Origin: an uncultured Lachnospira sp.
GTDB lineage: Bacteria > Bacillota > Clostridia > Lachnospirales > Lachnospiraceae
Assembly (NCBI GenBank): GCA_910589305.1
Contig: CAJUTV010000016.1
Location: 1 to 60,260 of the forward strand
Length of the DNA stretch: 60,260 nucleotides
Reading direction: 5' to 3'
The notes under the pieces were generated by a model. It was given only the letters and a program-made list of their open reading frames with translations. It searched no databases and had not been told where the DNA came from. The first letter of the stretch is position 1. Every line of letters starts with the position of its first letter. A program made the position numbers and the translations under genes. Below are positions 34,707-44,186 of this stretch, piece by piece.

Positions 34707-36914
34707 TTATTGAAAAAAATGGTCTGTACCTTCTTCAATAGCTTGGATAAATTTAGAAAGCTCTTTTGCAATTTCAGGCAATTCATTTTTTCCTGTTTCT
34801 TTACCTGTAGCATCATATCCAATATCTTCTGCAATTGCCATAAAAATGGGATAATCTGTAATTGCTTTCTTATATAGTTCTAAATATGCTTCTGAAAGAT
34901 TTTCTCTTGTAAACTCTATCTGTTCATCAAATTCTTCTGTCAAAACTTGCTTTTTATTTGCTAACTGTTCCATTATTTCAGTATCTCCAGAGCGTTCTGC
35001 AAATTTTAACTGCTTGTTTAATTTAGCAATACACTCTTTTTTATCTTTTAATAATTGAAACAATTTATTCCCATCTTCTGAATGCGATAATAAACTGTTT
35101 TGTGTATTATCTCTTATATCAACTCTTAATAGTTTTTCATTTAAAGAATATTTTTTCAAAAATAATACAGAACTTTTTACCCCTGCCCCGTTAGCCGAAA
35201 ATGCAGTTTGAGGCAAAGAAATAACAGCAACAATTCTAAAAGTATCACTAATATAATCTCTAACATATTGCATACTAGAATTTGTTAATATTCCATCTGG
35301 AACAACAATAGCCAAATATCCACCATCTACAAGATATTTTTCTGCTTGTTCTATAAATAATATCTCTGTGCTTTGACTAGGTCTATTAGAAGCTTTACTA
35401 TTAGGATTTAACCAGTCAACTTCTTTTGTTGCCAATTTATACTGATGTAAATATGCTTTTTCTGTTTGTTTAATAGTAGAACCAAAAGGAGGATTTGTAA
35501 TAATATAATCAAATGAATTTTCTTTAAATTTATCATTATTTGTTTTTTTTCTCAATTTTTCTGGAGAAATAAGACCATCACATGTAACAACATTTGTATG
35601 CCCATCATCATGAATAATCATATTCATTTTAGCTGTTCTTGAAATTTGCTCATTTATTTCAATTCCACATAAATTATAGTTTGCAAACTCATGCCACTGT
35701 TTATAACATTCTATTGTTTCTTCATCTCCATCTTTTATATTATAAAATTCTCTTGCTGCTTTTCTAACTTTATTTAATACATAAAGTAAAAAGCCACCAC
35801 TTCCACATGATGTATCTAACACATGATGATTTTCATTAATTGGCAAACTATCTACAATAAAACTAACAATGTTTCTAGGTGTAAAATATTGTCCAAAATC
35901 TCCTCTAAAAAAAGACCCCATAAAAGTCTCAAACGCACGCCCTTTACTATCAAGGTCTGTATGTAATAAATCTATGCCTTCAAGATAACTAACAACGATT
36001 CGTGCTTTTGCTGCATTTAATTTTATTCCTTCTCTAAAAATCTCTGTATCATTTTTTCGTTCACCAATATTTTTGCCTTCTTCATAAAGTGAAATTAATC
36101 TTTTAAGTAATTTTTCACTTGTTTCTATATCTGCTTTTTCTATGTCTTGTCTATCTTTGCTTTTTGGCTCAACTTTGATAATCTGAAAATCATAAGGTTC
36201 TCCATCGTTTCGTCTTTTCTTTTCATCAAAAATTTTACAAAAAATAAGCTTATCTAATTCATCAAATGCTTCTGAAGGATTTAATTCACCACCGCCCCAT
36301 AACGCTTGATGTGCTTGTTTAAAACGATTAGTAAGTTCTGATTCTTCAACCTTTACTAAAGGAAATAATTTTTGCCCACTTTCAGTTGTTCCTCCATTTT
36401 TTGCAAATTTATAACTAGCTAATTTTTTCACTTTATATTGAGGTATATCTGTTATAGTTTCTCTACTCTCAATTTCTTTATCAAAAGCATAATATTCATT
36501 TTTTATTCCTGAAGTAACCCAAATATATTTTATTGTTCCAGCAGTTGCAAAAGCATATGAGTAAGCCTGACGTACTGCCTGCTTAAATTCTTGTTCTGTA
36601 ATTGTTTCCTTTTTGCATTCAACTATTATATATGGCTTTTTACATTCACTATCGTTATAAACAATAATATCTGCCTCTTTAACATCAGAACCAACTGTAA
36701 CTTTTACATACTGTTTAACCTGTTCTACAGGATAATTATATTTTAATATAAGTTCGCAAAAAGTTTCTGCTTGTATTTTCTCTTCTGGATTATTATAATT
36801 TCTTGATATGTTTTGATTTATATAAGTTATTGTAGATAAATCTTCACTTATTTTTATTAAATTACTTTTTTGTCCATTTATGATAATTTCTTTTGTTACT
36901 TTTATTGTTTTCAT
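34707..36914 (-). CDS. Fused nuclease-adenine methylase (RM subunit, HsdR-N + HsdM)
   Basis: A 735-aa protein from the ATG at 36914 with AAAAGGAG upstream. Residues ~45-145 form a type I R N-terminal-like PD-(D/E)xK nuclease: ADIIVYN (D82), then IIVECKKE (E99, K101). Residues ~205-560 are an HsdM N6-adenine methylase: GQYFTPRNIV, motif I DTSCGSGG (367-374) and motif IV NPPF (474-477). There is no helicase domain. The layout matches type IIB A subunits such as BcgI more than type I. It probably cuts and methylates with the following specificity subunit. Confidence 0.82.
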   Translation of the reverse strand: MKTIKVTKEIIINGQKSNLIKISEDLSTITYINQNISRNYNNPEEKIQAETFCELILKYNYPVEQVKQYVKVTVGSDVKEADIIVYNDSECKKPYIIVECKKETITEQEFKQAVRQAYSYAFATAGTIKYIWVTSGIKNEYYAFDKEIESRETITDIPQYKVKKLASYKFAKNGGTTESGQKLFPLVKVEESELTNRFKQAHQALWGGGELNPSEAFDELDKLIFCKIFDEKKRRNDGEPYDFQIIKVEPKSKDRQDIEKADIETSEKLLKRLISLYEEGKNIGERKNDTEIFREGIKLNAAKARIVVSYLEGIDLLHTDLDSKGRAFETFMGSFFRGDFGQYFTPRNIVSFIVDSLPINENHHVLDTSCGSGGFLLYVLNKVRKAAREFYNIKDGDEETIECYKQWHEFANYNLCGIEINEQISRTAKMNMIIHDDGHTNVVTCDGLISPEKLRKKTNNDKFKENSFDYIITNPPFGSTIKQTEKAYLHQYKLATKEVDWLNPNSKASNRPSQSTEILFIEQAEKYLVDGGYLAIVVPDGILTNSSMQYVRDYISDTFRIVAVISLPQTAFSANGAGVKSSVLFLKKYSLNEKLLRVDIRDNTQNSLLSHSEDGNKLFQLLKDKKECIAKLNKQLKFAERSGDTEIMEQLANKKQVLTEEFDEQIEFTRENLSEAYLELYKKAITDYPIFMAIAEDIGYDATGKETGKNELPEIAKELSKFIQAIEEGTDHFFQ
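34713..34719 (-). other. T7 heptamer at RM/S gene junction; possible -1 frameshift or slippage site
   Basis: Minus strand T TTT TTT in frame at the codons CAT TTT TTT CAA TAA that end the RM gene. A -1 slip leads into the open frame TCA ATA AAC CCC and on into the specificity subunit, giving a single product of about 1,224 residues. The same result would follow from an added T in the run. Confidence 0.5.
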
Positions 36915-37533
36915 CAATTGCTCTCCTTTTGATAATTTAATATAACCTTAAAATACAACAAATTCTATATAATTATTTATAAATATACTTAAACCTATTT
37001 TTCAATTTTTGTCCAATATACATGTTTAATATTATATAAGTATTCTATCTTTTAAACAATAACAAATATCCTACTTTTAATATTTTAATTGCTATATTTT
37101 ACAAAACATCAATTAACTTTTCCATTAATAATTAACCTTCTATAAAATCAAGTATACTTTAACAATATATAAAAACCTTTACATCTCTTAAAACTTATGA
37201 AAATTACCAATATACAAAATTTTTATTCCACTATGTTTCTATTAAAATAATTTTTTCTCTCATATCTTCCACCTATATCAAACACATTTACATTCCACTA
37301 TGTCACTATTCAAATTCTAACAATATTAATAACAAAAATATAAACAACTTAAATATCGCCCCTTTAATATAGTAAATGTACCATAAATTTCCATAACAGT
37401 AAACATTTTCACAATATCAATTTTCCTAAATTATTATTTATCACCTTATAGTTGTATTTATTTTCAACTTTATAGATTATAAACTACATATTATTAATAT
37501 AATTACATAAACTACCTTAGGGGTGAATTTTAA
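36915..37533. other. Non-coding 619 nt, very AT-rich
   Basis: I see no credible gene. The sequence is dominated by A/T runs; ATTCCACTATGT occurs twice (about 37226 and 37292). It contains the divergent promoters of the RM operon and the DUF6512 gene, but I could not fix them. Confidence 0.4.
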
Positions 37534-38040
37534 ATGAAGCGATTAAAATGCTATACGATTATAGGAATTATTTTTGTTATAATAACAGGCACTCTTTTTC
37601 ATTTCTTGTACAATTGGACAGATAAAAATTTCATAGTAGGTCTTTTTACTCCTGTCAATGAATCGGTATGGGAACATATGAAACTACTGTTTTTTCCAAT
37701 GTTACTGTATTCTTTTGTCATGATTTTAAACTTAAAAACGGATTATCCCTGTATTACTTCCTCCCTATGTTTTGGAATTTTAATAGGTACATTACTCATT
37801 CCAACCTTTTTTTACGCTTATACCTTTGTTTTAGGTAAAAATACTTTATTTTTTGATATACTTATCTTTGTGCTAAGTGTTATTATTGCTTTTTTTATTG
37901 CTTATAAACTCACTTTATCCTGCAACCTACAACCTTATACCTTTTTGCTTTGTTTTCTTGTAGGTGTATTATTTATATGCTTTGTTCTATTTACATTTTA
38001 TCCTCTAAATTTGAAAATTTTTGAAGACCCTACTAATTAA
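37534..38040 (+). CDS. DUF6512 family membrane protein
   Basis: A 168-aa protein with four to five hydrophobic segments (for example CYTIIGIIFVIITGTLFHFL). The motif LFTPVNESVWEHMKLLFFPML is the DUF6512 signature. Family function unknown. TAGGGGTGA precedes the ATG. It is alone on the plus strand. Confidence 0.7.
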   Translation: MKRLKCYTIIGIIFVIITGTLFHFLYNWTDKNFIVGLFTPVNESVWEHMKLLFFPMLLYSFVMILNLKTDYPCITSSLCFGILIGTLLIPTFFYAYTFVLGKNTLFFDILIFVLSVIIAFFIAYKLTLSCNLQPYTFLLCFLVGVLFICFVLFTFYPLNLKIFEDPTN

Positions 38041-38151
38041 AATTTTTAAAGCCTTATAACTTCTAAAGTGTCAACTCTTTAAAATTTTTAGCATCTTTTG
38101 TATATTTTTTTTTAATCTGTACACACTACTCTTGAAAGGAAGGTGTACTAT

Positions 38152-38340
38152 ATGGAACTTGATGAAGTAGTATGTAGTTGTCTTGGTGTTACTAATGGCA
38201 TGATTAAAGAAGCTGTTGATGCAGGCGCGAGTACTTTGGAAGAAGTACAAGAAAAAACAGGAGCTGGAACTGTATGCGGCGCTTGTTTAGATGATGTACA
38301 AAATGTTATTGAACAATGTGTCAAAGAACGTGATAAGTAA
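38152..38340 (+). CDS. BFD-like [2Fe-2S]-binding protein, 62 aa
   Basis: The ATG at 38152 follows GGAAGGTG. The product has the BFD-like cysteine pattern CSC early and GTVCGACL late (C-x-C and C-x2-C), ligands for a [2Fe-2S] cluster. Small free BFD-like proteins are iron or electron-transfer accessories. It is followed by a strong terminator. Confidence 0.85.
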   Translation: MELDEVVCSCLGVTNGMIKEAVDAGASTLEEVQEKTGAGTVCGACLDDVQNVIEQCVKERDK

Positions 38341-38352
38341 TTTTAATGAATT

Positions 38353-38394
38353 TGCCGCTTTACAAATTTTTATTTGTTAAAGCGGCAGTTTTTA
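38353..38394 (+). terminator. Terminator after BFD-like gene
   Basis: Hairpin GCCGCTTTA / TTAAAGCGGC (with near-complete pairing of AAAT/ATTT) followed by TTTTTAT on the plus strand. 13 nt after the stop codon. Confidence 0.85.
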
Positions 38395-38519
38395 TTTAGG
38401 GCATTTTTTTCTGCATATTTATCTTTATATGCGCTGTTTTTTACATAAGTAAGTTTGAAGAAAGCCATACAACTATTTTAAATAAAACGCCTGTCAACAA
38501 TTATATTATTCAAAATCCT

Positions 38520-39000
38520 TCCTATAAAGAACAAATAAAATGTGCAACAGCTTTAATAAAAGAGACGAAATATATACTGATTGGTGCTGGCATTTCCACA
38601 ACTGCTAGGCTTACCTATAACGGCAAGAGATTTATAGATAATTTTAGTGAATTTATAGAAAGATATGGTACTATATATATGAAAAATACATATATTGCTG
38701 GATTTTATCCATTTCCTACACAAGAAGAAAAAGACTATTTTGTTTTAACCACAAATGTTGACCATCAGTTTTATAAATCTGTTTTTCAAACAAAACGCAT
38801 TTTTGCAACGCAAGGCGATTATGGTGTCAAAATGCCCAGTCTGTGGCGGCAATATGACTATGCATCTGCACTGTGATGAATATTTTATAAAAAACGAACA
38901 TTGGTATAAAGCGGCTTGTTATTATGTTGCTTTTTTAAATAAAATGGAAAAGAAAAAAGGCATTTTATTAGAACTTGGTGTTGGATTTAATACTCCCCTT
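38520..39000 (+). pseudogene. Decayed SirTM (class M sirtuin) ADP-ribosyltransferase gene
   Basis: The plus-strand translation shows sirtuin pieces in order but split across two frames. Frame 1: LIGAGISTTARLTYNGKRFIDNF, then GFYPFPT, TTNVDHQF, then TQGDYG. Frame 2: KCPVCGGNMTMHLHCDEYF, then LELGVGFNTP. There is no start codon and a segment after YPFPT is missing; the normal C-terminus (after FNTP) is replaced by a degenerate copy of the intergenic repeat from about 39000. SirTM and Zn-macro proteins normally form an operon, and the Zn-macro gene follows. Confidence 0.75.
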
Positions 39001-39002
39001 CG

Positions 39003-39100
39003 TTACTTGCCCAAACCATCTAACTGCTATTGAAACGCAAGTCCTCATTTCCTCCTATGCCTCTATGGTATTGAAGTAAGGGACTTTCTTGATAAAAGTT
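39003..39100 (+). repeat. Intergenic repeat, degenerate copy R1
   Basis: About 98 nt resembling the repeat's CGCTACTTGC...ATAACGCAAGTCC stretch and its end GGGACTTTCTTGATAAAAGTT. Directly joins copy R2. It replaces the 3' end of the SirTM gene. Confidence 0.55.
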
Positions 39101-39237
39101 AAGCGGATATTCGCAATCCGCTACGCTACTTGCTCAGGTGTTTGACACCCTAACCTCATAGCTACTATCATAACGCAAGTCCCCACCCCCACTTATGCCT
39201 TTGCAGCATTGAAGTAGGGGACTTTCTTGATAAAATT
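39101..39237 (+). repeat. Intergenic repeat, full copy R2
   Basis: 137 nt: hairpin 1 (GCGGAT / ATCCGC), hairpin 2 (around TTTGACACC), then CGCAAGTCCCC and hairpin 3 (CCCCACTT / AAGTAGGGG), ending CTTTCTTGATAAAATT. The same order is seen at 43011 and 56532. No coding capacity. Confidence 0.75.
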
Positions 39238-39258
39238 AAAAAGAAAGGCCTATATAAA

Positions 39259-40107
39259 ATGAATAAAACAACTATAACTGATATTTTTTTAGATAACTTA
39301 AAAGAAGAATCTACTCGATATAGACAACTTGAAACAACACAATACACTATTTCCGAAAAGAAAAGCCTCATTCGCTCTCTTATGAATATTCGTATGCCAA
39401 AAAATATTTCTGATAAATTACTCCATTTACAAGACAATTATTTACAAGAAGAACTTATGACAAAAGGCATTATAACTTTATCAAATATTCCAACTATAAA
39501 AGAACAATTAAACAGCAAATCTTTTTTTGCAGAAAAAGTATCTCTTTGGCAGGGAGACATTACAAGACTAAAAGTTGATGCCATTGTAAATGCAGCAAAT
39601 TCACAGATGTTAGGGTGTTTTATTCCATGCCATCCATGTATTGACAATGCCATTCACAGTACAGCTGGTATGCAGCTTCGAGCAGAATGTAACCATATAA
39701 TGAATCAAAGAAAAACTCAATATGGAAAGTCATATAAAGAACCTACTGGAACCGCCACCTTAACAAAAGGTTATAATCTTCCTTGCAACTATGTCATCCA
39801 TACAGTTGGACCCATTTGTTTTGGCAGCCTGACAGAAGACCTTTGCAAAGACTTACAAAACTGTTATGAAAATATTTTAAAATGCTGTATAACAAATCAT
39901 ATCAAATCTGTTGCTTTTTGTTGTATTTCAACGGGAGAATTTCATTTTCCAAATGATAAAGCAGCACAAATTGCTTGGCATTCTGTCTCTCATTTTTTAG
40001 AAACATATAATAATTGTATAGAGCGAATTATTTTTAATGTCTTTACTGACAATGACCGAAAAATTTATGAAAATCTTTTAAGAAATGACAATCACATAAA
40101 AAACTAA
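39259..40107 (+). CDS. Zn-macro domain protein-ADP-ribose hydrolase
   Basis: A 282-aa protein with AAAGGCC upstream. An N-terminal helical part (~1-85) is followed by a macro domain with GDITRLKVDAIVNAANS (~99-115) and the zinc segment QMLGCFIPCHPCIDNAIH (~116-133). This identifies the Zn-macro subclass, which removes ADP-ribose added by SirTM. Here the SirTM gene is a ruin, so the eraser survives without its writer. Its start is close after repeat R2. Confidence 0.9.
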   Translation: MNKTTITDIFLDNLKEESTRYRQLETTQYTISEKKSLIRSLMNIRMPKNISDKLLHLQDNYLQEELMTKGIITLSNIPTIKEQLNSKSFFAEKVSLWQGDITRLKVDAIVNAANSQMLGCFIPCHPCIDNAIHSTAGMQLRAECNHIMNQRKTQYGKSYKEPTGTATLTKGYNLPCNYVIHTVGPICFGSLTEDLCKDLQNCYENILKCCITNHIKSVAFCCISTGEFHFPNDKAAQIAWHSVSHFLETYNNCIERIIFNVFTDNDRKIYENLLRNDNHIKN

Positions 40108-40208
40108 TATACAAGATATTGTTTTATACTTTATAAACTCTTATCGTTGATTGCCTTAATGCAATATTGTTTAAAATAATAATGATATTGCACTATACTT
40201 AACAATTA

Positions 40209-40757
40209 CTATAAAAATCTCCATTGTATCAGTAATTGTAAAATTATTATAATTACCATTACAGCTACACTAATTAAACATACTTTTAACAGTGATATTT
40301 TATTCTTTTTATTTGTCTTATTACATGTTTTATTATCTAATAATAATGTTCCATTTATATTATTAAAGTGATTTGACAATTGATTTTTTGAATTGATTTT
40401 TTGATTGTTTAACACTTGTCCTTGTTCTTTAGTCTTTTGATATAACATAGCTATAGGGTCTAATTGATGTAAAATACGCTCATAAAAATCTTGAACCCAA
40501 TTGATATCCTTTTGTGTACAACATTCTTCGTCAAATGCACCTGGTGCATGTGCTAAATTATTTCTAATATGACGCAATCGAGTCAATTGCTCTAAATCTT
40601 CTCTCCAATTTGGAATATATCTATAATCATATTTCACTACACTTTTCATATCATTAATATAACTAGTAATACCATCTTTTTCTACATCGTAAAGTTCCCT
40701 ACATAACTTATCAAGACGTTTAAATTCTTCAAAAAAAATAAAATTCAAATTATCCAT
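40209..40757 (-). CDS. HEPN-like protein with C-terminal membrane anchor
   Basis: A 182-aa protein from the ATG at 40757 (GGAGAAGG upstream). The helical N-terminal domain contains RHIRNNLAHAPGAF, including the R-x4-H motif (RNNLAH) of HEPN ribonuclease-like domains. The C-terminal ~30 residues (SLLKVCLISVAVMVIIIILQ) are a single membrane segment. No partner nucleotidyltransferase is visible. A role in RNA cleavage or defence is possible, but the motif alone does not prove it. Confidence 0.55.
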   Translation of the reverse strand: MDNLNFIFFEEFKRLDKLCRELYDVEKDGITSYINDMKSVVKYDYRYIPNWREDLEQLTRLRHIRNNLAHAPGAFDEECCTQKDINWVQDFYERILHQLDPIAMLYQKTKEQGQVLNNQKINSKNQLSNHFNNINGTLLLDNKTCNKTNKKNKISLLKVCLISVAVMVIIIILQLLIQWRFL

Positions 40758-40951
40758 TTTAACCTTCTCCAATCATCTTCTAAAGTACTTTTGTATTACA
40801 GCTTATTTATAGTAAAAATACACGATATCACAAAATTCATTATACTTATTATAGGACATAAATCTTATGATTACAACTTATTTCAAATACTTATTTTATT
40901 TTTTAATGTACAAATAAATGATTTTTAAGAATTTTTATATGTAAATTTGAA

Positions 40952-41413
40952 TTAATTATATAAACTCTTACTCTTTATTTTTCTTACAAAATCTTTTGCC
41001 TTCTTTAAATCTTTTGCACTAGGATGCTGTTTTGCAATTCCGCCCAATTTTGCTAAAATACCATATGTATCATACCCTCTGCATTGAAAACTTCCTAGAC
41101 ATTCAATTTGTTTTTCTTTTAATATTTTTTCAATCTTTTTTGTATAATCCATATATCGAACTCCACAAGTAGCAACAAGAAATACCTTCTGGTGTCTTTG
41201 AAAATTGTTATTGCTAATAAATGCTTTTAATTTTTCATCAAATGAATGAAAATATATGCCTGATGCCAATCCTACAATATCATAAGACGAAATATTGGGT
41301 TTTTGATTTTTCGTTATATCAATTAAATCTGCTGAAAGAATTTCAGCCATTTGTTCTACAACTTTTTTTGTATTTCCATGATGTGTGGATGCATAAACAA
41401 TTACTGCTTTCAT
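40952..41413 (-). CDS. Flavodoxin family protein
   Basis: A 153-aa protein with GAAGGAG upstream. The N-terminal MKAVIVYASTHHGNTKKV contains the FMN phosphate-binding loop; SGIYFHSFDEKLKAFI and ATCGVRYMDYTKKIE complete the fold. A cytoplasmic electron carrier. Alone between non-coding stretches. Confidence 0.88.
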   Translation of the reverse strand: MKAVIVYASTHHGNTKKVVEQMAEILSADLIDITKNQKPNISSYDIVGLASGIYFHSFDEKLKAFISNNNFQRHQKVFLVATCGVRYMDYTKKIEKILKEKQIECLGSFQCRGYDTYGILAKLGGIAKQHPSAKDLKKAKDFVRKIKSKSLYN

Positions 41414-41852
41414 ATGTTATTCTCCTTCCTATTTCAGCAATGTGCTGTCTTTAATATTTAATACAATCTTTTTTACATCAAACCTTTTTTATCAATATAT
41501 TAACACATAATAAAACATGAGATTTAGAAAAAAATTCTTGATTCTATCGACATACTAATTTAAAACTTTATATTTTTTATTGTATCAAAATTCCTTTTTA
41601 AAAACATATAATAAAAATAAATACTAATAAAAAATAAATATACTTAAAAATATTTATCCGCTTAAAAATATCTATTCACTATGCTTGACATTTATATTAA
41701 AGCTACTTATGATAAAATTAATTTAACTTTTTTTAAATATAAACATTATTTACAAATATATATCAATATTTCACTAATTCATCAACATTGATAAATATTT
41801 TCTAATGCAATACCCAAAAATAACACTTATCTGATATGAAAGGAACATCATA
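41414..41852. other. Non-coding 439 nt
   Basis: AT-rich intergenic DNA between divergent genes (flavodoxin and Stealth). No RNA or ORF of substance visible. Confidence 0.4.
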
Positions 41853-42884
41853 ATGAATTATCCAATAGACATTGTAATAGCTTGGGTTGACGGCAATGAC
41901 TCAAAATGGCAGCAAACAAAAGCTTTGTATGAAACCCCTAAAAATACAATTTCCAACAAAAATACAACAACTTCTGTAGATAATACAATTCAACGCTATA
42001 GAGACTGGGAAAATCTGCAATATTTATTTCGTGGAATTGAAAAATTTGCTTCCTATGTAAGAACCGTTCATTTTGTGACATGCGGACATCTGCCATCTTG
42101 GTTAAATACAAAAGCTACTAAACTGCATATTGTTAAACATTCTGATTATATTCCAGAACAATATTTGCCTACATTCAGCTCTCACCCTATTGAACTTAAT
42201 TTTCACCGAATCAGTGGATTATCCGAAAATTTTTTATATTTTAATGATGATTTTTTTTTCACCAGTATAACAAAACCTGATGATTTTTTTGTAAATGGCA
42301 TACCACGTGATATGCTTGCACTCCAGCCTATTGTTGCTAATCCTCAAAATCCTACAATGTCACATATATTTCTCAATAATTCCTTAATATTATGCAAACA
42401 TTTTAATAAACGAAACAATATCAAAAAACAACCTAACAAATATTTTAAACTAGGCTATCCTTTGATATATTTTATATATAATCTGCTTGAATTAACTTTT
42501 CCTCTATTTACTGGCTTTTATACTACACATGGTCCTTCTCCTCTTTGCAAATCGACATTGGCAATGATATGGGAAAAAGAATTTGAAGTATTAAATAATA
42601 CTTGCAATCACCGCTTTCGTCATAATGATGATGTAAATCAATACCTCATTCGAGAATGGCAAAAATTAAGCGGTCATTTTATTGCTTCCAATATTAACAA
42701 GTTTTTAAAATATTTTGATGCAGGCAAAGACAACAAAGCCATATATCAAGCAATAACAAATCAAAAATATAAAATGATTTGTTTAAATGACCCTTGTTTT
42801 GATATTGACTTTGAAACTGGAAAAGCAACAATTATCAAAGCATTTGAAAAAATATTACCTGATAAATGTTCTTTTGAAATATAA
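41853..42884 (+). CDS. Stealth family phosphotransferase
   Basis: A 343-aa protein. It has the Stealth conserved blocks: CR1 (IDIVIAWVDGND), CR2 (RDWENLQYLFRGIEKF, VHFVTCGHLPSWL, HSDYIPEQYLPTFSSHPIE, ENFLYFNDDFFF), and a C-terminal block HNDDVNQYLIREWQ. Stealth enzymes transfer hexose-1-phosphate in capsule-like glycan synthesis. GAAAGGAAC precedes the ATG. No other glycan genes are adjacent, so it is a lone locus. Confidence 0.88.
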   Translation: MNYPIDIVIAWVDGNDSKWQQTKALYETPKNTISNKNTTTSVDNTIQRYRDWENLQYLFRGIEKFASYVRTVHFVTCGHLPSWLNTKATKLHIVKHSDYIPEQYLPTFSSHPIELNFHRISGLSENFLYFNDDFFFTSITKPDDFFVNGIPRDMLALQPIVANPQNPTMSHIFLNNSLILCKHFNKRNNIKKQPNKYFKLGYPLIYFIYNLLELTFPLFTGFYTTHGPSPLCKSTLAMIWEKEFEVLNNTCNHRFRHNDDVNQYLIREWQKLSGHFIASNINKFLKYFDAGKDNKAIYQAITNQKYKMICLNDPCFDIDFETGKATIIKAFEKILPDKCSFEI

Positions 42885-42908
42885 TTTTATTTTATCTTTC
42901 ATAGTAAC

Positions 42909-42951
42909 AAGACCTCTACTTTTAAAGTGGGAGGCTTCCTTGATAAAGTTA
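42909..42951 (+). repeat. Intergenic repeat fragment R3
   Basis: Only the third hairpin and the end remain: ACCTCTACTTTTAAAGTGGGAGGC then TTCCTTGATAAAGTT. Downstream of the Stealth gene, where it may also terminate transcription. Confidence 0.5.
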
Positions 42952-42959
42952 AACAACAA

Positions 42960-43007
42960 GATACAACCATCACTTATACTTTATCGGTATTCAGTGATGG
43001 TTGTATC
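42960..43007 (+). terminator. 15-bp perfect hairpin after Stealth gene
   Basis: Arms 42960-42974 and 42993-43007 (GATACAACCATCACT) pair perfectly with an 18-nt loop, but the 3' T-run is weak. The loop (TATAC...GGTATT) resembles hairpin 3 of the repeat family, so it may be a variant member rather than a plain terminator. Confidence 0.45.
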
Positions 43008-43010
43008 TAA

Positions 43011-43153
43011 GTTAAGCGGATATTCGCAATCCGCTACGCTACTTGCTTGGGTGTTTGACACCCTAACCTCATAGCTACTATCGTAACGCAAGTCCTCACC
43101 CCCACTTATGCCTTTGCATCATTGAAGTTGGGGACTTCCTTGATGAGGTTAAA
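43011..43153 (+). repeat. Intergenic repeat, full copy R4
   Basis: 143 nt from GTTAAGCGGATATTCGC to ACTTCCTTGATGAGGTTAAA. Contains hairpins GCGGAT/ATCCGC, GGGTG/CACCC and CCCCACTT/AAGTTGGGG. Nearly identical to R2 and R7. Confidence 0.75.
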
Positions 43154-43213
43154 TATGCTGCAATTTGCATTATTTTTATATGGACTTGTTTCTACTATTT
43201 ATAATTTTTGTTT

Positions 43214-44089
43214 TTACATTGGATTTACATGAACCATAATGTGTTTTACTTTTGGAAATTTATGTTCTATTGAGTCATGCACATTTTCAGCAATTGAATG
43301 AGCTTCTGACAATGTTCGTGAACCATCCGCACAAATCTCAATATCCACATAAATTTTATTGCCAAATGTTCTTGTTTTTAACATATCCACACCAAGTACG
43401 CCATCCTGCTGCAATGCACATTCTTTTAAATCATGCTCAACAATATCATCACATGCTTTATCAACCATTTTGTCAATCGCATCCTTAAATATATCAAATG
43501 CTGCTTTTTCTATAAAAAAGCAAATAACAAGACTTGATATAGAATCTAAAATTAAAAATCCCATTCTTGCACCAATAATACCTACTAAAGCCCCTACTGA
43601 TGATAAAGCATCGGAACGATGATGCCATGCATCGGCTAAAAGCGCACTAGAATCAATTTTTTTAGCATTGATTCTTGTATACCAATACATTGCTTCTTTT
43701 GTAACAATAGATACTAATGCCGCTATCAATGCCAATATGCCAGGCATTGCCAAATTGCCATAGTTGCGTGAGATAATATTTTTAAGTGCTGTACCGCCAA
43801 TCCCTAAACCTGTTATGCAAAGAATGGTTGAAAGAAAAATAGCTGCCACACATTCCATGCGTTCATGTCCATAAGGATGTTCTTTATCGGATTCTTTACT
43901 AGATAACTTAATTCCTATTATCACCACAAATGTACTAAATACATCTGAAGCCGAATGAACCGCATCGCTAATCATTGCTCCAGAGTGTGCTATAACGCCT
44001 GCCAGCAATTTAAACACTGTAAGTACAATATTACTTACAATACTGACTGCCGAAACGCGCATAGCAACCTTTTCAAATTCACTTTTCAA
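43214..44089 (-). CDS. Cation diffusion facilitator (CDF) transporter
   Basis: A 291-aa membrane protein with a TTG start. It has the CDF signature SGAMISDAVHSASDVFSTF, GHERMECVAA and a second metal site ADAWHHRSDALSS, followed by a C-terminal cytoplasmic domain (VLGVDMLKTRTFGNKIYVDIEI, then HSIAENVHDSIEHKFP). It exports divalent metals such as Zn, Co or Fe by proton exchange. Substrate not readable. Confidence 0.92.
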   Translation of the reverse strand: MKSEFEKVAMRVSAVSIVSNIVLTVFKLLAGVIAHSGAMISDAVHSASDVFSTFVVIIGIKLSSKESDKEHPYGHERMECVAAIFLSTILCITGLGIGGTALKNIISRNYGNLAMPGILALIAALVSIVTKEAMYWYTRINAKKIDSSALLADAWHHRSDALSSVGALVGIIGARMGFLILDSISSLVICFFIEKAAFDIFKDAIDKMVDKACDDIVEHDLKECALQQDGVLGVDMLKTRTFGNKIYVDIEICADGSRTLSEAHSIAENVHDSIEHKFPKVKHIMVHVNPM

Positions 44090-44186
44090 ATTAAATAACC
44101 ATACCTTTCTAAAATACCTACCCTACTACAGTTATTATATTGTAAATTCTACACAACTTCACAAAAAAATTCATTTTACAAAATAC

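Noticed and set aside
34707..36914. Classical type I HsdM with missing HsdR
   Set aside because: The nuclease motif is in the N-terminus of this same protein and no helicase gene is present, so a fused type IIB-like enzyme explains it better.
39101..43153. Possible CRISPR array from the repeats
   Set aside because: Copies are kilobases apart, 137-174 nt long and not separated by uniform spacers.
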